From the NCBI RefSeq assembly GCF_009789075.1, contig NZ_WNXQ01000008.1:117051-181050 (forward strand): 64,000 nt of DNA, read 5' to 3'. The position numbers were made by a program, and so were the translations under genes. Shown one piece after another: positions 42,557 through 50,451 of the stretch (positions are counted from its first letter, which is position 1; every line of letters starts with the position of its first letter). The DNA comes from Pseudooceanicola pacificus (lineage in GTDB: Bacteria; Pseudomonadota; Alphaproteobacteria; Rhodobacterales; Rhodobacteraceae). Below the pieces are notes generated by a model. That model was not told the origin of the DNA and made no database searches. It saw only the letters and a list, made by a program, of their open reading frames with translations.

Positions 42557-43755
42557 ACGCCACCACCCGAACCCTCCCCGTCAAGGAGCGTTTCCACTTG
42601 CCCAAGGGCGTGATCTATCTCGACGGCAACTCTCTGGGTCCGCTGCCCAGGGGCACCACCGAACGGGTCCAGCAGATGATGGAGCAGGAATGGGGTGACC
42701 ACCTGATCACGGGGTGGAACCGCGATGGCTGGATGGAACAGCCCGCCCGCGTCGGCAACCGGGTGGCGCGCCTGATCGGCGCCCCCGCCGGCAGCGTCAC
42801 CATGGGCGATACGCTTTCGGTGAAGGTCTATCAGGCGCTGTCGGCAGCCCTGAAACTGCGCCCCGCCCGCCGCGTGATCCTGTCCGACAGCGGCAACTTC
42901 CCGTCCGACCTCTACATGGCGCAGGGGCTGATCCGGCAGTTGGGTCAGGGCTACACGCTCCGCGTGGTCGCGCCCGAGGAGGTCGCCGGTGCGATGGACG
43001 ACACCGTCGCCGTGGCCATGATCACCCAGGTCGATTACCGCACCGGCCGGATGCATGACATGACCGCCATCACCCGGGCCGCCCATGCGGCCGGGGCGAT
43101 CATGCTTTGGGATCTGGCGCATAGCGCCGGGGCGGTGCCTGTCGACCTCGCCGGATCCAGTTGCGAATTTGCCGTCGGCTGCACCTACAAATACCTCAAC
43201 GGTGGTCCCGGCGCCCCTGCCTTCATCTACGCCCGCGAGGATGTCGCCGCCGAAATGCAGCCCGCGCTTGCCGGCTGGCTGGGGCATGACGCCCCCTTCG
43301 CCTTTGAGCCCGAGTATCGCCCGGCCCCCGGCATCGCCCGCATGCGCGTCGGCACGCCCCCGGTGATCCAGATGACCGCGCTGGAACAGGCGCTGACAGT
43401 CTGGGACGGCGTCGACATGCAGGACGTGCGCGCGGCGAGCATCCGCCTGTCCGAGCTCTTCATCAAGGAGGTCGAGGCCAACTGCCCCCAATTGCGCCTT
43501 GCCAGCCCCCGCGACCCCGCGATGCGCGGCAGCCAGGTCTCCTTTGCCTTCGACGATGGCTATGCCGCGATGCAGGCCCTTATCGCGCATGGGGTGATCG
43601 GCGATTTCCGCGCCCCGGACATCATGCGCTTTGGCTTCACTCCGCTCTACCTGGATGAAGAGGACGTGAGGCAGGCAGCCCGGATCCTGACGCGGATCCT
43701 GACAGACCGCCTCTGGGACGCGCCCGAGTTCAGGACGAGACACCAGGTGACCTAG
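42553..43755 (+). CDS. kynU: Kynureninase
   Basis: A 400-residue PLP enzyme hydrolysing kynurenine to anthranilate and alanine. Features: [17 protein letters not shown] near the N-terminus, [16 protein letters not shown], the [13 protein letters not shown] segment with PLP-contacting Asp, the PLP Lys in [15 protein letters not shown] and late RFGFTPLYL. The operon lacks a kynurenine formamidase (kynB), so the middle step must be supplied from elsewhere. Immediately after the stop lies an acyl-CoA ligase remnant. Confidence 0.95.
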   Translation: MNATTRTLPVKERFHLPKGVIYLDGNSLGPLPRGTTERVQQMMEQEWGDHLITGWNRDGWMEQPARVGNRVARLIGAPAGSVTMGDTLSVKVYQALSAALKLRPARRVILSDSGNFPSDLYMAQGLIRQLGQGYTLRVVAPEEVAGAMDDTVAVAMITQVDYRTGRMHDMTAITRAAHAAGAIMLWDLAHSAGAVPVDLAGSSCEFAVGCTYKYLNGGPGAPAFIYAREDVAAEMQPALAGWLGHDAPFAFEPEYRPAPGIARMRVGTPPVIQMTALEQALTVWDGVDMQDVRAASIRLSELFIKEVEANCPQLRLASPRDPAMRGSQVSFAFDDGYAAMQALIAHGVIGDFRAPDIMRFGFTPLYLDEEDVRQAARILTRILTDRLWDAPEFRTRHQVT

Positions 43756-43785
43756 GTGTTCAGTCCCGGCACCTGGCGCCGCGGA

Positions 43786-43911
43786 TCGCGCGATACATGC
43801 TCCCGCGGCTCTACGTCCGGACCGACGCATTGCCGCGCGATCCCTCGGGCAAGGTGCAGAAACGGCGGCTGCGGGCACCCTACTGGGAAAGCGCGGACCG
43901 GGCGATCTGAC
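43786..43911 (+). pseudogene. 3' remnant of an acyl-CoA ligase (AMP-binding) gene, left copy
   Basis: Read in the frame ending at TGA 43909-43911, the bases encode LAPRIARYMLPRLYVRTDAL then PRDPSGKVQKRRLRAPYW. The PRDPSGKVQKRRL part is the catalytic-Lys (A10) motif at the C-terminus of AMP-forming acyl-CoA ligases. Only the last 40 or so codons remain; no start codon or upstream domain is present because kynU ends 30 bp before. It is convergent with the marR gene at 43920. A second, more decayed copy sits in mirror-image position at 50373-50451. Confidence 0.75.
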
Positions 43912-43919
43912 AGCGCGGG

Positions 43920-44408
43920 TCAGCGGCGGATCGGCTGTTCGTTGACCCATTTGCTGGGATCGTCGGCATCCAGCGCCTCGACCAGGTTGCGGTGCACCTT
44001 GTCCATCAGGCCAAGCAGCGTCTTGATCTCGGTCGCGCTCATACCCTTGAAGGAGACGTCGTTGATCTCCTTCGCGAGACCAGAGAGCAATTCACGGTTC
44101 GTGCGGACGGAATCCTTCAGCCAGACCTTCTTGGCCCGCCGATCGTTCGGGTCCTGGCCGCGCCGGACCAGCCCCGCGACCTCAAGCCGGTCGACCATCC
44201 CGCTGACCGCCACGGTCCCGATGCTGAGTCGTTGCGCCAGCTCCTTCTGGGTCATCCCGTCCCTGTGCAGCAGCCAGTTCAGCAGGAAGACCTGCGCCGA
44301 GGTCAGGTTGTGGGGCGCCAGGCGCTTGTCCGTCAGCCTCAGCCGCTGACGGGCGACACGCTGGAAGATGAACCCGGGTTCCAGATCCTGCTGTTTCTGC
44401 TCGCTCAT
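43920..44408 (-). CDS. MarR-family transcriptional regulator, left copy
   Basis: A 162-residue MarR protein. N-terminal KQQDLEPGFIFQRVARQRLR; winged helix about residues 40-100 with MTQKELAQRLSIGTVAVSGMVDRLEVAGLV and the wing DPNDRRAKKVWL. By eye it differs from the MarR encoded at 49844-50374 at only about 22 of 160 positions, so the two are recent paralogues. Its ATG overlaps the PrpD stop by 4 bp, so it is the last gene of the minus-strand operon. Probably senses a CoA thioester or aromatic acid of the cluster, as other MarR proteins near CoA-ligase genes do. Confidence 0.9.
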   Translation of the reverse strand: MSEQKQQDLEPGFIFQRVARQRLRLTDKRLAPHNLTSAQVFLLNWLLHRDGMTQKELAQRLSIGTVAVSGMVDRLEVAGLVRRGQDPNDRRAKKVWLKDSVRTNRELLSGLAKEINDVSFKGMSATEIKTLLGLMDKVHRNLVEALDADDPSKWVNEQPIRR

Positions 44409-45733
44409 TCCGCCGCCAGCGTCTCTTGGTTGAACGCAAGATGCCTGGCAATTTCGCTGGCCGGAGCGTCGAGGCCTCCGGCGATCGCCGTCCACAACGG
44501 CCCCGCCCTCTGGCCGATCACCGCCGCGACCTTGCCGGTCACCCGGGCTTCGATCTCTGCGGGCGCGAAGCGGGTCATCAGGTCATGCCCTGCCTCGGCA
44601 TCCGTGCCATCCCGCATCACGATCCGGACCGTCGCGGCGGTGTCGGCGATCCCGGGATCGGAGTCCACCCGCACCCGCGCGGCAAGAGCCCCCAGCGAGG
44701 GGTCGGACGCCACCGCGTCGGTGAAACTTTCCGGATCCGCGGTCAGCACCCGCGACAGGACCATGGCGGCCAGCCGGGTGTAGCTGAATTTCACCTCCAG
44801 CCCGGTGCGCGGCTGCTTGATGTCACAGACCTTCAGCCAGCGCGGGTGCACCGTGACTGTGATCGCCTCGACCGCCTGCGGAGAGAGCCCGGACCGGTCG
44901 CGAAGCTCCTGCAGCGCCTCGATCATCGCATGCGTGCCGTGGCAGCAGGCGTGGAGCTTGTAGCGTATGTCATCGAACAGGAACTGCCCCGGCGCTGGCA
45001 CCGGCGTCGGAGCAGGAGCGTCGGAATGCGTTGGCAGAAAGCCCTGCGGTCCGGCCAGCCCGTCGTCGGCCGATGTGAGCCCAAGCGCGGCGAGCCGCGC
45101 GCATTCCACGCCGTTGGACGCGGCGAACCCGGCATTGAGCGGCTTGCCCATGGTGCCGAACTGGCTTTTCAGCCCGCTGGCCCGCGTCGCGCAGAGGCCG
45201 AGGGCCGCGCGCATCTGGGCGCGCGTCAGTCCGAAGAGCCTGCCCGCCGCGACCGTGGCCCCGAAGGCACCGGCGGTTGCGGTCTGGTGGAAGCCGCGTT
45301 CGTAATGCCCCGCGCCGAGGGTGACGCCGATCCGGATCGCGCTCTCCGCGCCGACGAGAAAGGCGGCGATCACCTCTGCCAGACTTGCATCCGTCATCTC
45401 CCCGGCCGCCAGCGCGGCGGGGAAGATGCCGACCGATAGGTGGCCGATATGGGCGAAATGGGTGTCGTCGTAATCCAGCGCATGCGAGATCGTCCCATTC
45501 GCCAGCGCCGCCGCCCGCGCGGGCATCCGCGCGCCGCCAAACGCGGTGGCCGCGGCGGTCCCGCCTTCGCCCTGCACAAAGTCCAGGACATGGCGCGTGA
45601 CAGGTTCCCCGGCCGCGCCCAGCCCGCAGGCCAGCCAGTCGAAAAACGACAGCCGCGCCAGCCGCAGCGATGCCTCGGGCAGCCCCTCGGGCGGAGTGGC
45701 GGCGAGGTCGAGAATTTCGTCGGTCAGCCCCAT
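44405..45733 (-). CDS. MmgE/PrpD-family protein
   Basis: A 442-residue MmgE/PrpD-family protein. Features: helical N-terminus with FFDWLACGLGAAGEPV, NGTISHALDYDDTHFAHIGHLSVGIFPAAL (parts: SHALDYDDTHFAHIGHLS) with the conserved Asp/His cluster, SGLKSQFGTMGKPLNAGFAA, and LHACCHGTHAMIEAL. Relatives include 2-methylcitrate dehydratase and cis-aconitate decarboxylase, but many members act on other organic acids, so the reaction is open. I chose the ATG at 45733 because AGGA is 9 bases upstream; another ATG lies 3 codons earlier without room for a ribosome site. Confidence 0.88.
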   Translation of the reverse strand: MGLTDEILDLAATPPEGLPEASLRLARLSFFDWLACGLGAAGEPVTRHVLDFVQGEGGTAAATAFGGARMPARAAALANGTISHALDYDDTHFAHIGHLSVGIFPAALAAGEMTDASLAEVIAAFLVGAESAIRIGVTLGAGHYERGFHQTATAGAFGATVAAGRLFGLTRAQMRAALGLCATRASGLKSQFGTMGKPLNAGFAASNGVECARLAALGLTSADDGLAGPQGFLPTHSDAPAPTPVPAPGQFLFDDIRYKLHACCHGTHAMIEALQELRDRSGLSPQAVEAITVTVHPRWLKVCDIKQPRTGLEVKFSYTRLAAMVLSRVLTADPESFTDAVASDPSLGALAARVRVDSDPGIADTAATVRIVMRDGTDAEAGHDLMTRFAPAEIEARVTGKVAAVIGQRAGPLWTAIAGGLDAPASEIARHLAFNQETLAAE

Positions 45734-45778
45734 GTCATGCATCCTTTCATTTGCCCATCCGGCCCTGATGGCATCCCG

Positions 45779-46015
45779 TCATGCCACCCGACCGGTGGCC
45801 CTGGCGATGTCGTCACCGCTCAACCCGAGATCGCCCAGCACCGCGTCCGTATCGCTGCCCGGCGCCCGGCCCGGCGGCGGCACGGGGGGCGCGGCACGGG
45901 CGAAGCGCGGGGCGGGCCGCGGGGCGCCATCCTGTCCGAATATGCCACGCGCGGCGTTGTGCGGATACTCCGGCGCGTCGTCCGGGCCGGGCTGGCCCGG
46001 CCCTTCGCTGCCCAT
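45779..46015 (-). pseudogene. CaiB/BaiF CoA-transferase, C-terminal remnant
   Basis: A 78-residue open frame that starts by overlapping the SDR stop (TGATG). The sequence PHNAARGIFGQDGAPRPAPRF, then GRAPGSDTDAVLGDLGLSGD, then IARATGRVA, is how family III CoA-transferases end (usual length about 400). Everything upstream, including the catalytic Asp, is missing. It is most simply the result of an internal deletion that left the gene's 3' end joined to the SDR gene. It could still be translated, but should not have transferase activity. Confidence 0.65.
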
Positions 46016-46917
46016 CAGACCGGGTCCCAGGTGAAGATGTCGCCCGAGCGGTCCAGCGGGTAGAAGTCCGACTTCATCGCCGGCAGGGCATGGTCCCGCA
46101 CCGTCTCCGGCGTCCAGCCTTCCGAGCGATGCGCCGAACGGATCGGGCGCGGCTGGCTGAACAGGAAGATTTCGTTGTTGCGCACACCGAAGATCTGGCC
46201 GGTGACGTCGCAGGTCGGATCCGCCAGCGCCACGCAGAGCGGCGCGATCTTGGCCGGCGTCATCTCCCTGATCCGCTCGACCCGGGCCTTCTCGGCCTCG
46301 GTCTTGGCGGGGATGGTTCCGATCAGGCGCGACCAGGCAAAGGGCGCGATGCAGTTCGAGCGGACGTTGAACCGCGCCATGTCGAGCGCCAGGGATTTCG
46401 ACAGCCCGACGATCCCCAGCTTGGCGGCGGCATAGTTCGCCTGCCCGAAGTTCCCGATCAGGCCGCTGGTCGAGGTGAAGTTGATGAAGCAGCCCGAGGC
46501 CTGCATCTTGAACTGAGCGGCCACGGCATGAGCCATGTTGAAGCTGCCCTTCAGGTGTACCGCGATCACCGAATCCCAGTCTTCCTCGGTCATCTTGTGG
46601 AAGATGACGTCGCGCAGGATGCCGGCGTTGTTGACCACCACGTCGATGGCGCCGAATTCGTCCATCGCCTGTTGGTACATCGCCTGGGCGTCCTCGGGCC
46701 TGGCCACGTTGCCGAAATTGGCCACCGCCTCGCCGCCCGCCGCCCTGATCTCGTCCACGACCTCCTGCGCGGGGGTCGCGTCGGCGCCCGCGCCGTCTGC
46801 CGCGCCGCCCAGGTCGTTCACGATCACCCGGCCCCCGCTCTTCGCCATCATCAGCGCGATGTCCCGTCCGATCCCCCGGCCCGCGCCGGTCACCACGACC
46901 ACTTTTCCGTCAAGCAT
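46015..46917 (-). CDS. SDR-family (3R)-hydroxyacyl-CoA dehydrogenase (MFE-2/17-beta-HSD4-like)
   Basis: A 300-residue SDR. Normal motifs: TGAGRGIGRDIALMMAKSGG, VNDLGGAADGAGADATPAQE (the NDLGG and insert typical of the MFE-2 dehydrogenase domain), NNAGILRDVIFHKM, catalytic Ser in FTSTSGLIGNFGQANYAAAK with Y-x-x-x-K. A C-terminal extension of about 50 residues is longer than in simple SDRs. It should oxidise a 3-hydroxyacyl-CoA in the CoA-thioester cluster, together with the MaoC hydratase and thiolase. RBS AAAGGGAGAAG before the ATG. A 212-bp gap to the thiolase gene suggests its own promoter. Confidence 0.88.
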   Translation of the reverse strand: MLDGKVVVVTGAGRGIGRDIALMMAKSGGRVIVNDLGGAADGAGADATPAQEVVDEIRAAGGEAVANFGNVARPEDAQAMYQQAMDEFGAIDVVVNNAGILRDVIFHKMTEEDWDSVIAVHLKGSFNMAHAVAAQFKMQASGCFINFTSTSGLIGNFGQANYAAAKLGIVGLSKSLALDMARFNVRSNCIAPFAWSRLIGTIPAKTEAEKARVERIREMTPAKIAPLCVALADPTCDVTGQIFGVRNNEIFLFSQPRPIRSAHRSEGWTPETVRDHALPAMKSDFYPLDRSGDIFTWDPV

Positions 46918-47129
46918 GCTGCTTCTCCCTTTGTTCGTCGGTTCCAGGCCGTTTTTAATTCCCCTGTGTATTGTTCACAAGCGAATTACATCGGCGCCAA
47001 TTGCGCTCGCAGATCCGGGCGCGAATCCCAGGGGAGGAGGCTGACGCGAACGGCCTGCTCTGCGACACCGTCCCCGAGGAATACGGCGGTGCCGGCGCGC
47101 CCTTCCCCATATCGTCCGGCCAGAGCTGG
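46918..47129. promoter_or_regulatory. Gap upstream of the SDR gene, with a possible MarR-type site
   Basis: The first part (46955-46990) is AT-rich and carries TGTATTGTTCACAAGCGAAT (46971-46990 approx.), which resembles TGTATTCACAAAAGAAT just upstream of the right-hand marR start (about 49815-49831). The shared wording suggests a common regulator, most likely one of the MarR proteins. The remainder holds an acyl-CoA dehydrogenase remnant. Confidence 0.35.
47043..47109 (+). pseudogene. Acyl-CoA dehydrogenase remnant
   Basis: On the plus strand the bases encode ADANGLLCDTVPEEYGGAGA then PFP. GLLC-x-x-VPEEYGGAG is the conserved N-terminal motif of acyl-CoA dehydrogenases. Only about 22 codons remain; no downstream part of the gene follows, because the thiolase gene occupies the next bases on the other strand. 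It is a scar of an earlier gene order. Confidence 0.55.
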
Positions 47130-48275
47130 CTACCACCGCTCCTCGGTCGTCATGACGACGGTGGCCGCGGCGCTGAACATGCCGCCGACGCCGTGCACGA
47201 CCGAAAGCTTCGCGCCCTCGACCTGCGCCGGGGAAATGCCGCGCATCTGGCGCACCGCCTCCTGCAGGGCGTACATCCCGTACATGCCCGAATGCATGTA
47301 GGACAGCCCGCCGCCGTTGGTGTTCAGCGGCAGCTTGCCGCCGGGGCGGGTGTTGCCCTCGGCGATGAAGGCGCCACCCTCGCCGCGGCCGACAAAGCCA
47401 AGGTCCTCCAGCCCGTAGACCGGCAGATGCGCGAAGGCGTCGTAGATCATCAGGTGGTCGACATCCGAATGGCCGATGTCCGCGCTCTCGAAGGCCGCCT
47501 TGCCGGAGAGACGGAAGGCCCTGGAAGACGAGAAGCTCTCCATCTGAGAGATCATCGGCCCCTCGGCGCTCTCGCCGCCGCTGCCGCGCAGGTAGACCGG
47601 CCTGGTCGGGAAGTCCTTCGCCCGCTCGGCGCTCGTCAGGATCAGCGCGCCGCCGCCATCCGAGACGAGGCAGCACATCAGCAGCCGGAACGGATAGGCG
47701 ATCATCTTCGAGGTCAGCACGTCATCCACCGTGATCGGGTCGCGCATCGTGGCACGGGGGTGGAAGGCGGCCCATTCCCGCTGAACCACGGCGACCATGG
47801 CCAGCTGCTCCTCGGTCAGGCCGTCATCCTTCATCTTGCGCAGCACCGGCAGGGTGAAGCGCGAGGGCGGCACGAGGGGGCCGTAGATCGACTCGAACTC
47901 CTGCTGCTGCATCGACGGAAAGATCGGCCGATGATTGCGGTTGTTCGACCGCCCGCTCTCGCCGTGGGTGACGAGTACGGTCGTGCAGAGCCCCTGTTGA
48001 ATGGCGGCCGCCGCGTGACGCACCAGCGTGATGAAGGAACAGCCCCCCACGCTTGTGCCGTCGTACCAGCTGGGCGTGATGCCGAGGTACTGGGCGATCT
48101 CGGCCACGTCATGCCCGCCGGTGGCGATGCCGTCGATATCTGCCGGCGTCAGCCCGCAGTCGGCCATCGCGTTCAGCGCGGCATCGGCATGCAGGCCGGT
48201 CTGGCTCAGCTCGGGCACCTTGCCCAGGCGGGTGGTCTCGGCGGCGCCGACGATGGCGATGGTTGCGCGGCTCAT
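47130..48275 (-). CDS. SCP2-type thiolase / lipid-transfer-like acyltransferase
   Basis: A 381-residue thiolase-superfamily protein of the SCPx-type group. It has IVGAAETTRLGKVPELSQ at the start, the presumed catalytic Cys in SVGGCSFITLVRHAAAAIQ, a DAFAHLPVYGLEDLGFVGRG segment, GLSYMHSGMYGMYALQEAV, and the C-terminal VVHGVGGMFSAAATVV (HGxGG). Such enzymes pair with a DUF35 OB-fold partner, and that gene overlaps its start by 4 bp. It should carry out thiolysis or retro-aldol cleavage of a CoA thioester. Its start was set at 48275 from this overlap. Confidence 0.87.
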   Translation of the reverse strand: MSRATIAIVGAAETTRLGKVPELSQTGLHADAALNAMADCGLTPADIDGIATGGHDVAEIAQYLGITPSWYDGTSVGGCSFITLVRHAAAAIQQGLCTTVLVTHGESGRSNNRNHRPIFPSMQQQEFESIYGPLVPPSRFTLPVLRKMKDDGLTEEQLAMVAVVQREWAAFHPRATMRDPITVDDVLTSKMIAYPFRLLMCCLVSDGGGALILTSAERAKDFPTRPVYLRGSGGESAEGPMISQMESFSSSRAFRLSGKAAFESADIGHSDVDHLMIYDAFAHLPVYGLEDLGFVGRGEGGAFIAEGNTRPGGKLPLNTNGGGLSYMHSGMYGMYALQEAVRQMRGISPAQVEGAKLSVVHGVGGMFSAAATVVMTTEERW

Positions 48276-48685
48276 GCGGCACCTCCCTTGCGGGGCCTGA
48301 ATTGCGGGACGGCGATGTCGCCGCGTTGCTCGAAGGTGACCTCCAGCGGCATGTCCAGGACCAGCGCCTCGGGCTCGGCCGGGCAATCGAGGATGTTGGA
48401 GACCATCTTCACGCCCTCCTCCAGCATCACCACCGCCACGGTGAACGGCGGTTCGTAGCCCGGCGCCGGGAGGTGATTGATGATGTAGGAATGCAGCGTC
48501 CCCTTGCCCGAGGCCTCGATGACCTCGACGTCCCGGCTGCCGCAGGTCGGGCAGAACGGGCGCGGCGGGAAATATGCCTTGCCGCCGCAGGGGGTGCAGG
48601 CGTTGAGGAGGAGTTTGCCCTCCTTCGCGCCGTCCCAGTAGAACCGGGTCTCCGGGTAGATCGTCGGTACCTGTCTCTCGCTCAT
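48272..48685 (-). CDS. OB-fold/zinc-ribbon protein (DUF35), thiolase partner
   Basis: A 137-residue protein with the DUF35 layout: an N-terminal helix TRFYWDGAKEGKLLL, the zinc ribbon CTPCGGKAYFPPRPFCPTCGS with two CxxC pairs, then an OB fold (TLHSYIINHLPAPGYEPPFTVAVVMLEEG, as GTLHSYIINHLP and PPFTVAVVML). Such proteins form complexes with SCP2-type thiolases/aldolases, and the two genes overlap by 4 bp here. GGGAGAA lies before the ATG. Confidence 0.88.
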   Translation of the reverse strand: MSERQVPTIYPETRFYWDGAKEGKLLLNACTPCGGKAYFPPRPFCPTCGSRDVEVIEASGKGTLHSYIINHLPAPGYEPPFTVAVVMLEEGVKMVSNILDCPAEPEALVLDMPLEVTFEQRGDIAVPQFRPRKGGAA

Positions 48686-48696
48686 CTCGTTCTCCC

Positions 48697-49557
48697 TCAG
48701 CCCAGGCGGGCCAGTCCGTTGTTCAGCACGACCACGTCGCGTTCGACCACCCGCGCGCGGAAGCTCACCGCGTCGCCGTCGCGCCACATCTCGGTGCGGA
48801 TCGTCTCACCCGGGTAGACCGGGGAAGAGAACCGCAATTGCAAATGCTTCAGCGCCGACGGATCGCCATCCGCCAGTGCGGCCGTGATCGACCAGGACGC
48901 CACGCCCAGCGTCGAAAGTCCGTGCAGGATCGGCTGCTTGAACCCCGCGCCGGTCGCGACCTCAGGGTCGGCATGCAGCGGGTTGTAGTCGCCCGAAAGC
49001 CGGTAGATCAGCGCCTGGCCGGGCAGGGTCTTGTGATCGAACACCGCCTCGGGCTCGCCTTCCGGCATGGCGTGGACGTCCTTGACCGGCCCCGAAGGCC
49101 CGCCAAAGCCGCCGTCGCCGCGCGCGAAGCTGGTGCCTTCGACGGTGGCGATCAGGGTGCCGGTCGCCTTGTCGGTCATCCGCCGCTCGGAATAGAGCAG
49201 CGCGCCCTTGCCCTCGCCCTTGTCGATGATGTCGACGATCCGGGTCTCGCCCAGGATCGTGCCCTCGGGCGGCAGGGGCGCGTGCAGGGTAAAGCTCTGC
49301 TCGCCATGCAGGATCTTCTGCCAGGTCAGCCCGGTGTCCGGCTCCATCGCCCAGAAACCCGGCCCGGCCAGTACGTTGACCATCGAGGGCAAAGCGCAGA
49401 ACCCCGGGTCACGTTCATAGGTCGCCCTGAGATGCGCCGCATCCAGCGGATCCGCCCCGAGGCCCAGCCCGAGCGCATAGAGGATCGTGTCGCGCGTCGT
49501 GTAGCTCTGCTCAACCGGCGCGAAAGCCCGCGCCTTCAGTCTATCGTAGTCGATCAT
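48697..49557 (-). CDS. MaoC-family (R)-specific enoyl-CoA hydratase (double hotdog)
   Basis: A 286-residue double-hotdog hydratase like the hydratase part of MFE-2. N-terminal half: YTTRDTILYALGLGLGADPLDA and LPSMVNVLAGPGFW. C-terminal half carries the hydratase-2 active-site motif SGDYNPLHADPEVATGAGF followed by QPILHGLSTLGVAS. It hydrates a trans-2-enoyl-CoA to the (R)-3-hydroxyacyl-CoA used by the SDR. First gene of the minus-strand run, start supported by GGGAGAGG 5 bases upstream, divergent from the right-hand marR. Confidence 0.9.
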   Translation of the reverse strand: MIDYDRLKARAFAPVEQSYTTRDTILYALGLGLGADPLDAAHLRATYERDPGFCALPSMVNVLAGPGFWAMEPDTGLTWQKILHGEQSFTLHAPLPPEGTILGETRIVDIIDKGEGKGALLYSERRMTDKATGTLIATVEGTSFARGDGGFGGPSGPVKDVHAMPEGEPEAVFDHKTLPGQALIYRLSGDYNPLHADPEVATGAGFKQPILHGLSTLGVASWSITAALADGDPSALKHLQLRFSSPVYPGETIRTEMWRDGDAVSFRARVVERDVVVLNNGLARLG

Positions 49558-49843
49558 CTGCCCTCTCCCTTGGCTGCCCCGGCGATGGCCAGTCCGGCAA
49601 TATATTACGTATGCGAATAATACGCGTACGAATGCAATGTCAACGCGATCTGCATGTAACACGAGATGGGCATCGATCGGGCGGTCCGCAGTTCCCGGAC
49701 TGATTTGCGACGCAGACGATGGGGGCGATCTCCTCGCTGTCGATCCGGGCGACGGCCCGGGGCGCGGGGGCCGGCGGCCTCGACGTACCGGCGCGCGGTG
49801 TGGCAAGACACCTTGTATTCACAAAAGAATCGGCGGCGGCGGA
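49558..49843. promoter_or_regulatory. Divergent maoC/marR promoter region with an inverted repeat
   Basis: A 286-bp gap. CGTATGCG (49608-49615) and CGCGTACG (49623-49630) form a 7-of-8 inverted repeat around AATAATA, directly over the AT-rich TAATATATT that would be the maoC promoter on the minus strand. This is a good candidate operator for the MarR protein. Nearer marR, TGTATTCACAAAAGAAT (about 49815-49831) resembles the sequence upstream of the SDR gene. Bases 49640-49810 show nothing else I can support. Confidence 0.55.
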
Positions 49844-50374
49844 ATGAGCGAGCATAAGCAGCAGGACCTGGAACCGGGTTTCATCTTTCAGCGGGTCGCG
49901 CGGCAGCGGCTGCGGCTGTCCGACAAGCGGCTGGCGCCCTACAACCTGACATCGGCTCAGGTGTTCCTGCTGAACTGGCTGTTGCACAAGGACGGGCTGA
50001 CCCAGAAAGAGCTGGCTCAGCGGCTGACCGTCGGGACCGTCGCGGTCAGCGGCATGATCGACCGGCTCGAGTCGGCGGGGCTGGTCTTCCGAACCGAGGA
50101 CCCGAACGACCGGCGGGCCAAGAAGGTCTGGCTGAAGGAGTCCGTGCGGACCAACCGCGCGCTGCTGTCGGGTATCGCGAAGGAAATTAACGATGTCTCC
50201 TTCATGGGCATGAGCGATGACGAGATACGGACGCTCCTCGGCCTGATGGACAAGGTGCGCCGCAACCTGGCCGAGGCCCTCGACGCCGACGACCCCAGCA
50301 AGTGGGTTAACGAACAGCCGATCCACTGGGTGACCGCCGCCAGTCAGGTCGCCCGGTGCGACCCCTCCCCTTAG
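49844..50374 (+). CDS. MarR-family transcriptional regulator, right copy
   Basis: A 176-residue MarR protein nearly matching the one encoded at 43920-44408 (for example identical KQQDLEPGFIFQRVARQRLR, LTSAQVFLLNWLLH, DPNDRRAKKVWLK, EALDADDPSKWVNEQPI). After WVNEQPI the two differ: this copy runs on for 16 more residues (HWVTAASQVARCDPSP), evidently reading through where the other stops. Divergent from maoC, so probably the regulator of that operon. GGCGGCGGA precedes the ATG. Confidence 0.9.
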   Translation: MSEHKQQDLEPGFIFQRVARQRLRLSDKRLAPYNLTSAQVFLLNWLLHKDGLTQKELAQRLTVGTVAVSGMIDRLESAGLVFRTEDPNDRRAKKVWLKESVRTNRALLSGIAKEINDVSFMGMSDDEIRTLLGLMDKVRRNLAEALDADDPSKWVNEQPIHWVTAASQVARCDPSP

Positions 50375-50451
50375 GGCGCGCGCAGCCGTCGTTTTGCACC
50401 TTGCCCGACGGGTCGCGGGGCAAGGCGTCGGTCGGCAGGGACAGGCGCGGC
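50373..50451 (-). pseudogene. 3' remnant of an acyl-CoA ligase gene, right copy, frameshifted
   Basis: On the minus strand the bases encode RPRLSLPTDALPRDPSGKVQ and then leave frame (NDGCARP); with one base restored the next residues are KRRLRAP followed by a stop. This is the same A10 motif and context as the left copy at 43786-43911 (LPRLYVRTDALPRDPSGKVQ). It is convergent with marR, as the left copy is with its marR, so the two ends of the cluster are mirror images. Confidence 0.65.
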
